Part shown: positions 58,352 to 64,000 of the stretch, one piece after another
How the letters are laid out: each line of letters starts with the position of its first letter
Numbering within the stretch: position 1 is the stretch's first letter
NCBI GenBank assembly: GCA_030068525.1
Contig: JASJOS010000005.1
Span: 310,001 to 374,000, forward strand
DNA length: 64,000 bases
DNA from: Xanthocytophaga flava
GTDB taxonomy: Bacteria; Bacteroidota; Bacteroidia; Cytophagales; 172606-1
Direction: 5' to 3'
Notes under the pieces: model-generated
Seen by the model: only the letters and a program-made list of their open reading frames with translations
Databases searched by the model: none
Told to the model about the DNA's origin: nothing
Translations under genes and position numbers: made by a program

Positions 58352-59686
58352 TTATTGAGCACTTACCCGCCAAAGCGTATTGGCAGCATCATCAGCCACA
58401 AGTAAAGATCCATCTGCCAAAACCTCTACGCCCACCGGGCGCCCATATACTCTGCTTTGATCCTGATCCGCAACAAAACCTGTCAAAAAATCTTCAGGCT
58501 GACCTGCAGGTTTTCCATTTTTGAATGGAACAAATACTACTTTGTATCCGGAAAGCTCTGACCGGTTCCAGGAGCCATGCTGGCCAATAAAAGCACCATT
58601 TTGATATTTGGCAGGAAAAGCTTTTTTATCATAGAATGTTAATCCCAATGAAGCTGTATGAGAACCTAGTGCCACATCTGGTACAATCGTTTTCTGTACC
58701 AGTTCGGGATTCTCTCCTTTAAGACGAGGATCTTCGTTATGGCCAAAATAGGCATAAGGCCACCCATAAAATCCTCCTTCTTTTACACTGGTCATATAAT
58801 CTGGCACCAGTTCATCACCTAGTTCATCCCGTTCGTTTACTGTAGTCCATAAGGTATTAGTGCCAGGAACCCAGTCCATGCCTACCGGATTTCGTAAGCC
58901 GCTTGCGTAGATGCGTTCTTGTGTGCCATCAGGATTCATTTCCAGAATATTTGCTCTTCGCTTCTCATTATCCATACCATGTTCTGCTACATTACTTCCC
59001 GAACCGACAGATACATAAATCTTAGACCCCTCAAAGTTAGCAATCACATTACGGGTCCAGTGATTATTGTAACCACCTGCTGGCAGGCTCGCGATTTTTT
59101 CTCCCCTAGCCTTCATCTGCGTTTGTCCTTCCTGATAAGGATATCGCCAGAGTCCATCTGTATTGGCAACGTAGAAAAAGTTACCCAGTACCAGCATACC
59201 AAATGGCTGATTCAGATCTGTTAGAAATACATGTCGCACATCAGGTTTGCCATCCTTATTGGTATCTCTGAAGAGTGTAATGCGGTTCGCACTCGCACCA
59301 AGTCGTTGTGACTTGGCCTTACCTGTGGCTACATCTGCAATTTTCTTTACTCCTTCTGATTCTGTATTAGCTTCGGCTACAAATATATCTCCATTCGGTG
59401 CAGCATAAACCCATCGTGGATTAATCAGATCTGTGGCAAACTTAGTCACAGTAAAGCCTTGAGGAGCTGTTGGTTTTTGATTTCCTGACCAACCCAGTAC
59501 TTTACTAAAGTTTTTCACCGACTTGGTTTCGTAGGGTTTAGGCATGGAAACTGTTTGGGTTGCCAGTTCTTCTTTACGGCTTGTGTTACCAGATGCTTCA
59601 TTCTCTTTCTGTTGGGATTGCGAGTTGCAATGAGATAAAGCTAAAAGGAGCATAAGATGCCCTGCAAAGATTTTTATCTGTTTCAT
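58352..59686 (-). CDS. PQQ-type sugar dehydrogenase / sorbosone dehydrogenase lipoprotein
   Basis: 444 residues. Lipoprotein signal with lipobox-like ALSHC, then a low-complexity linker. A six-bladed beta-propeller follows, with PRWVYAAPNGDIFVAEAN, NQPFGMLVLGNFFYVANTDGLWRYP, VSVGSGSNV, ASGLRNPVGMDWVPGT and IGQHGSWNRSELSGYKVV, the landmarks of the glucose/sorbosone dehydrogenase family. Probably periplasmic; substrate and cofactor use are not proven. ATG at 59686 starts the signal peptide. A hairpin (about 58278-58318) follows the stop. Confidence 0.85.
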   Translation of the reverse strand: MKQIKIFAGHLMLLLALSHCNSQSQQKENEASGNTSRKEELATQTVSMPKPYETKSVKNFSKVLGWSGNQKPTAPQGFTVTKFATDLINPRWVYAAPNGDIFVAEANTESEGVKKIADVATGKAKSQRLGASANRITLFRDTNKDGKPDVRHVFLTDLNQPFGMLVLGNFFYVANTDGLWRYPYQEGQTQMKARGEKIASLPAGGYNNHWTRNVIANFEGSKIYVSVGSGSNVAEHGMDNEKRRANILEMNPDGTQERIYASGLRNPVGMDWVPGTNTLWTTVNERDELGDELVPDYMTSVKEGGFYGWPYAYFGHNEDPRLKGENPELVQKTIVPDVALGSHTASLGLTFYDKKAFPAKYQNGAFIGQHGSWNRSELSGYKVVFVPFKNGKPAGQPEDFLTGFVADQDQSRVYGRPVGVEVLADGSLLVADDAANTLWRVSAQ

Positions 59687-60294
59687 ATTACATAGTCTTT
59701 GGAAGTGACCTACTAACAAAAACAAAACCTGTTCCCTGTACTAGAGTAGAATTTCAGATATTACAGTGGGTTAATCACGCGATAGGATGAAAGGTAAATG
59801 AGCCAAGATGATCTCTGACAAAAAGTGTTTTTAACTAGAATAGTAATCACTTTGAAAAATTATTCAACTAATAATCATTTTAAAGTCTGACCGGAATTCT
59901 GATTATTTTATGTTTGCTAATTATTCTTTGCAAAATATTTTTAGAGAAGGCAAGGCAGGTCCACCAATCCATGAACAAATTGTGGATAGATCCAGTCACT
60001 TTTTATTTTAACCAGAGTTCCAATCATTTTTTTGTTTACACATAACTCATGGCAAACTATTTTTTGACCGGAATTCCGATTATTTTTTTGTTTGCGCAGA
60101 ATTCACCGCAAGAAGAAAAAGTGACCGGAATTCACCGCAAACTCTGCATAAAGTTATGTACAGTTTATTCTTTAAGAGATTATACCCAACCAAGTATTTT
60201 GTAAAAGAAGAAGGTAGTTCGATAAAGATAAAACAAAAAGCGCCTGATATACGTCAGACGCTTTTTGTTTTATGTATAAATAGAATAATCAGGA
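59687..60294. repeat. intergenic region with degenerate 55-57 bp repeats
   Basis: Repeat units open with GACCGGAATTC or close variants, then GATTATTTTTTTGTTTGC, then CA-rich and GGCAAAC or GCAAAC. Copies start at 59889, 60011, 60066 and 60123 (the last partial). Spacing between the last three is 55 and 57 bp; the first two are about two units apart, so a decayed copy may lie between. No ORF. The rest of the spacer shows nothing else except the asnS terminator. Confidence 0.65.
60229..60273 (-). terminator. intrinsic terminator of asnS
   Basis: Stem AAAACAAAAAGCG/CGCTTTTTGTTTT plus an inner CTGA/TCAG pair; T run on the minus strand. Confidence 0.8.
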
Positions 60295-61743
60295 TCAGAA
60301 CTCTGCATTTTGTGGGGTTCTTGGGAATGGAATCACATCACGAATGTTAGTCATACCAGTCACAAACAACACCAAACGTTCAAAACCTAAGCCAAAACCA
60401 GCATGAGGAGCTGTACCATACTGACGGGTTTCCAGATACCACCACAGACTTTCTTCCGGAATGTGTAGTTCCTTGATTCTGGTATGAAGCTTCTCGTATC
60501 GTTCTTCCCGTTGAGAACCTCCAATGATTTCTCCAATGCCAGGGAATAACACATCCATTGCACGTACCGTCTTTCCATCATCATCCTGACGCATATAAAA
60601 CGCCTTGATATCTTTTGGATAGTTGGTCAGAATCACCGGCTTTTTAAAGTGTTTTTCAACCAGATACCGTTCGTGTTCTGATTGCAGATCTATACCCCAG
60701 CTTACAGGATACTTGAACTGCCCTTTTTGAGCAGGTTTGGATTTTACCAGAATATCTACGGCTTCTGTATAGGTTAATCGTTCAAACGGGTTATCCAGTA
60801 CAAAACGAAGTTTTTCCAACAATGGCATAGGACTGCGTTCTTCCTGCTTTTTATTCTTTTCCTCTTCAATCAAGCGGTTTTCCAGAAAGGCCAGATCATC
60901 ACTACAATGTTCCATCGCATACCCAATAACATACTTAACGAAATCTTCGGCCAGATTCATGTTATCTTCCAGATCGTTAAATGCTACTTCAGGCTCAATC
61001 ATCCAAAACTCAGCCAGGTGGCGTGTTGTATTAGAGTTTTCAGCCCGGAAGGTAGGTCCAAAAGTATAGATCTTTGACAATGCCATAGCTCCCAGTTCTC
61101 CTTCTAATTGACCAGATACTGTAAGGTTCGTTGGCTTTCCAAAGAAATCCTGTTTGTAATCTACTTGTCCATCTTCAGTTAGGGGTGGGTTCACCGGATC
61201 AAGGGTTGTTACCCTAAACATCTCCCCCGCTCCTTCTGCATCTGAACCTGTAATGATAGGTGTGTGCAGATAAAAGAATCCATTATCGTTAAAATATTTA
61301 TGAACCGCATAAGCCAATGTATGGCGTATCCGTAATATGGCGCCAAATGTACGGGTTCTCGGGCGAAGGTGTGCAATCTCACGCATAAACTCCATAGAGT
61401 GTCGCTTGGCCTGAAGTTTATAACTTACCGGATCTGACTCTCCATATAATTCTATCTGTGTAGCCTGTACCTCTACTCGCTGACCAGCACCTTGGGACTC
61501 TACCAGTTTACCTGTTACAGCAATACAGGTACCTGTATTTTTGATCTTATCAATAAACTCTTGTCCGAAAATAGAGATATCCGCAACGATCTGCAGGTGA
61601 TTAATTGTAGAACCATCATTTAATGCAATGAAAGCAATATAAGGGTTCATACGGGTCGTTTGTACCCAGCCTTTTACATGTACCTCCGTATCAAATGCAG
61701 TAGATTGGAGTAAGTCTTTAATAATTTGTCGTTGGTTCAGCAT
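60295..61743 (-). CDS. asnS: asparaginyl-tRNA synthetase
   Basis: Class IIb synthetase charging tRNA-Asn. 482 residues from ATG at 61743 (22 upstream codons rejected as non-family). N-terminal OB-fold anticodon domain ([26 protein letters not shown]). Motif 2 region [21 protein letters not shown]; motif 3 [27 protein letters not shown]. This length and start match bacterial AsnRS rather than AspRS. Single gene with its own terminator. Confidence 0.95.
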   Translation of the reverse strand: MLNQRQIIKDLLQSTAFDTEVHVKGWVQTTRMNPYIAFIALNDGSTINHLQIVADISIFGQEFIDKIKNTGTCIAVTGKLVESQGAGQRVEVQATQIELYGESDPVSYKLQAKRHSMEFMREIAHLRPRTRTFGAILRIRHTLAYAVHKYFNDNGFFYLHTPIITGSDAEGAGEMFRVTTLDPVNPPLTEDGQVDYKQDFFGKPTNLTVSGQLEGELGAMALSKIYTFGPTFRAENSNTTRHLAEFWMIEPEVAFNDLEDNMNLAEDFVKYVIGYAMEHCSDDLAFLENRLIEEEKNKKQEERSPMPLLEKLRFVLDNPFERLTYTEAVDILVKSKPAQKGQFKYPVSWGIDLQSEHERYLVEKHFKKPVILTNYPKDIKAFYMRQDDDGKTVRAMDVLFPGIGEIIGGSQREERYEKLHTRIKELHIPEESLWWYLETRQYGTAPHAGFGLGFERLVLFVTGMTNIRDVIPFPRTPQNAEF

Positions 61744-61881
61744 AACGAAAATAGTTTTCCGTTGATTGTTTCCGGATTTTACCGTTAGATAAGAATTTTC
61801 AAGGCGCAAAGATTGAAAAAATTCCCGAAAGGGAATGCAGGAGGTTTTGTTTTTTAGCTTTATTCTATCTATAAACCTTCT

Positions 61882-62059
61882 TTAGAGGTTGTCTCAAATT
61901 ATCCTTAAAGGCTGCAAAGGCATCTCTTGTGCTGCGATTTCGTCCATTTTTCGGCCCGTAACCGCTGGCTACGTTGCAATTGGCCGATAGGTAAATACCT
62001 CATCTCGCTACAAAATCTGCTCGTTGAGCTTCTTTAATAATAAATTAGACAACCTCTTA
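61882..62059. mobile_element. MITE-like element with perfect terminal repeats
   Basis: 172 bp bounded by perfect inverted repeats GAGGTTGTCT (61885-61894) and AGACAACCTC (62047-62056), flanked by TTA on each side (61882-61884 and 62057-62059), a likely 3-bp target duplication. No ORF inside. The TNA target and the GAGGTTGTC end resemble IS5-family (IS1031/ISL2-type) ends, from memory. It sits between asnS and the NTF2-like gene. Confidence 0.7.
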
Positions 62060-62078
62060 TACTAAAGTTCTGCATTGT

Positions 62079-62546
62079 TTAGGGTTGTATCCGTGTTGAT
62101 TGCCAGGAAATCAATTGCCATTTTCCATTTCGACGCACATAGACATCCGTATAACGCAGATGCATATCCAGTGTCTGACCTGCTGTCCATACCCGTACAG
62201 TAGCTACTCCATTTATAACTGCGGCATCTCCGATAACCCGTATTCCTACTTCTTCAGATTGGATTGACTGGTATAAGGTCTTCCCTTTGTCTAAAGTTTC
62301 TAAAAATTGAGATTTTTTTTCTAACACGCCATTTGCATGAATATACACCAAATCTTCACCTAAAATTTCACTCAGTCCTTTGGTGTCTTTATGCACCATC
62401 ATTTCAAATCGCCTCATTTCCAGCGATCTAACTTCTTTTTCTATTTCATCCTTTGTATCAAAAGTTGAGTTTTGTGCAAAAACTAAAAAAATATTACATA
62501 GGAAGAAAAGCAGGGTCAAGTGAATATTTCGCATCGTTTTTGACAT
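62079..62546 (-). CDS. secreted NTF2-like (DUF4440) protein
   Basis: 155 residues. Signal peptide (LTLLFFLCNIFLVFAQ), then an NTF2-like cone fold: a helical start (IEKEVRSLEMRRFEMMVHKD), DLVYIHANGVLEKKSQF and the terminal YTDVYVRRNGKWQLISWQST. Such domains act as small hydrolases, isomerases or binding modules; no catalytic pair can be assigned. ATG at 62546. Confidence 0.8.
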   Translation of the reverse strand: MSKTMRNIHLTLLFFLCNIFLVFAQNSTFDTKDEIEKEVRSLEMRRFEMMVHKDTKGLSEILGEDLVYIHANGVLEKKSQFLETLDKGKTLYQSIQSEEVGIRVIGDAAVINGVATVRVWTAGQTLDMHLRYTDVYVRRNGKWQLISWQSTRIQP

Positions 62547-62732
62547 TTTTTTAAACTTTTTTTTTCGAGAGATTGGGTGGTAAGTGAAATTTGTAAGGTT
62601 ATTTGCCTTATTTTCAATGGCTTATTTAAAGTAACCGCGAATTTGCAAAAAATTCATTATCCGGGTGACTTTTTTTCCGAAAAGCGTATATAGATTTACA
62701 AAAGCTCATATTACTCAATTGAACTTGCACTT

Positions 62733-64000
62733 ATGACACGCCAATCTTTACTTCTTGTTGTAACCTTTTTGGGAATGATGGTCGGATTTGCACAAACTGA
62801 AGCAAACCGGGTTGAGAATTACAGTGCGTCTGCTTATCAGAAAAGCTTGGTTCGTTACAAAAAAGATGATTGTATTGAAGATCTTCGTAAACTGGAGGCT
62901 GTGATGAAAGAGGCTCACCCTTGTTTGTACTGTTTTACAGACAGCCTGACTTTTCATCAGACTTTTGCCAATAAAATTTCTTTTCTGGATCAGAAAAAAG
63001 ATTCTACTATTTCAGAAAATGAATTCCTGACAATCGTTCGTGAACTGGTTGCCCTGGTTCAGGATGGCCACCTGTATGCAGAGTCCAATGAGTCACTGGT
63101 AAACTATGTATCTGAAAGAGGTAAATTCTTTCCTCTGAGCCTGGCCATTGAAGATAACAAAGCTTATATCCGTCAGAACTATTCTACTATGCTGGACTCT
63201 ACAGCTTTAGGTAGCCAGTTGTTGACAGTAAATGGAGTAGCGATTGAAGAGATTATCGCTAAAATGATGCCTTTATTAAGTGCAGATGCAAACCTGGAGA
63301 AAGCAAGATGGCGTCAACTGGAGAATGTATTTACATTCGATATTTTGTACTGGTCCTTGTATGAACCTACAGATATGTATGAGGTCTCTTACCGGATGCA
63401 GGATGGTTCTGTTCGTAAATCAAAAATTGATGCTGTTACGGGTAGCACTATCAATACTGCCAATGCTGTTGATGAAGTGACACGCAGATTAAATATAGAC
63501 GAAGCTGCTTCTACAGCCTATCTGGATATCAATACTTTCTATAATGCAGATAATAAGCATGATAATGCTACATATGAAAAATTCCTTGCAGATTCTTTCA
63601 AACAACTGAATGCAAAAAATATTCAGAATCTGATAATTGATTTACGTGACAATCCAGGTGGACTGGTACACAATGCATATCGTTTGTTCAGCTATATCAG
63701 CCCTGTGAATGTAGAAAGCAAAGTGATGGTAAAGTCTAGTACATTCCTGAAAGAGCAGAAAAAGCTTTCTTTCATTGAAATATTGATGAAAAAACTGAGC
63801 CGTAATTCATATGCTGCACGTATCGACAGAGCAGCACCTGGAACTTTAGTAGAAATTACCAGTAAGCAACACTTTATCACTAATGTTGAAAAGAAATACA
63901 GTGGTAAAGTCTACATTCTGGCAAATGGTGCTACTTTCTCTGCTGCCAGTATGTTAGTAAAATTGTGTAAAGATCAACATGTTGGGATTATCGTGGGTGA
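62733..64000 (+). CDS. S41 family peptidase, 5' part
   Basis: Open from ATG at 62733 to the window end, about 422 codons, with the stop outside. Signal peptide (LLLVVTFLGMMVGFAQ). N-terminal region with a LRKLEAVMKEAHPCLYCF-type start, then a PDZ-like segment, then the S41 core: LIIDLRDNPGGLV near residue 305 and the nucleophile region NGATFSAASMLVKL near 405. It differs from the CtpA-like protease at the other window end in having a longer N-terminal domain and a spacer between the two motifs. Exported; substrate unknown. Confidence 0.85.
   Translation, partial: MTRQSLLLVVTFLGMMVGFAQTEANRVENYSASAYQKSLVRYKKDDCIEDLRKLEAVMKEAHPCLYCFTDSLTFHQTFANKISFLDQKKDSTISENEFLTIVRELVALVQDGHLYAESNESLVNYVSERGKFFPLSLAIEDNKAYIRQNYSTMLDSTALGSQLLTVNGVAIEEIIAKMMPLLSADANLEKARWRQLENVFTFDILYWSLYEPTDMYEVSYRMQDGSVRKSKIDAVTGSTINTANAVDEVTRRLNIDEAASTAYLDINTFYNADNKHDNATYEKFLADSFKQLNAKNIQNLIIDLRDNPGGLVHNAYRLFSYISPVNVESKVMVKSSTFLKEQKKLSFIEILMKKLSRNSYAARIDRAAPGTLVEITSKQHFITNVEKKYSGKVYILANGATFSAASMLVKLCKDQHVGIIVG

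Overview
The window looks like chromosome of a Bacteroidota member, most likely order Cytophagales. The evidence is AT-rich DNA, a type IX secretion sorting domain, a TonB-dependent receptor with a carboxypeptidase-like plug extension, the N-acyl-ornithine version of arginine synthesis (ArgF'), a long IleS, and a few promoters of TAnnTTTG type. Both ends cut through unrelated S41 peptidase genes.

Layout. 1-9.8 kb: end of a CtpA-type protease, then a minus-strand block with a large SF1 helicase and a SWIM zinc-finger/DUF6493-like pair. 10.3-10.9 kb: 1-Cys peroxiredoxin. 11.1-22.8 kb: arginine synthesis region with a possible Arg-containing leader ORF, GNAT acetyltransferase, argG, argC, argD, argF', argB and argE. 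It is interspersed with two small membrane-anchored unknowns, a secreted T9SS beta-helix-like protein and an opposite-strand YdeI-like gene; argH is not here. 22.9-28.3 kb: envelope genes (fasciclin, TPR/LRR, LemA-TPM-TPM, sugar nucleotidyltransferase). 28.3-28.87 kb: gene-free AT-rich region with three perfect DnaA boxes, a candidate oriC. 28.9-43.3 kb: SPOR protein, a T4-type polynucleotide kinase/phosphatase, acyl carrier protein, LpxH-like hydrolase, FabF, Ppk1, GyrB, a lipoprotein, IleS. 43.5-55.5 kb: DUF2490 protein, TonB-dependent receptor, alpha/beta hydrolase, RecQ, aldo/keto reductase, and an ABC transporter with extra N-terminal domains. 55.5-56.9 kb: a broken IS3-family element interrupted by eight short insertions. 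57.0-64 kb: ScpA, DciA/DUF721, a PQQ-type sugar dehydrogenase lipoprotein, intergenic repeats, AsnS, a MITE-like element, an NTF2-like protein, and the start of a second S41 peptidase.

How the genes fit together. The arginine genes cover glutamate to citrulline and argininosuccinate through N-acylated intermediates: GNAT, ArgB, ArgC, ArgD, ArgF', ArgE, ArgG. Terminators and foreign genes break them into several transcription units. ACP, FabF and LpxH serve lipid and lipid A synthesis. GyrB, ScpA, DciA, RecQ and the candidate oriC are chromosome-maintenance functions within about 30 kb. The least ordinary signals are the insertion-riddled transposase, the candidate oriC, the Ala at the ArgF' specificity position, the Arg-containing leader ORF and the T4-like end-healing enzyme. 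No computation was run; all family calls come from reading motifs.
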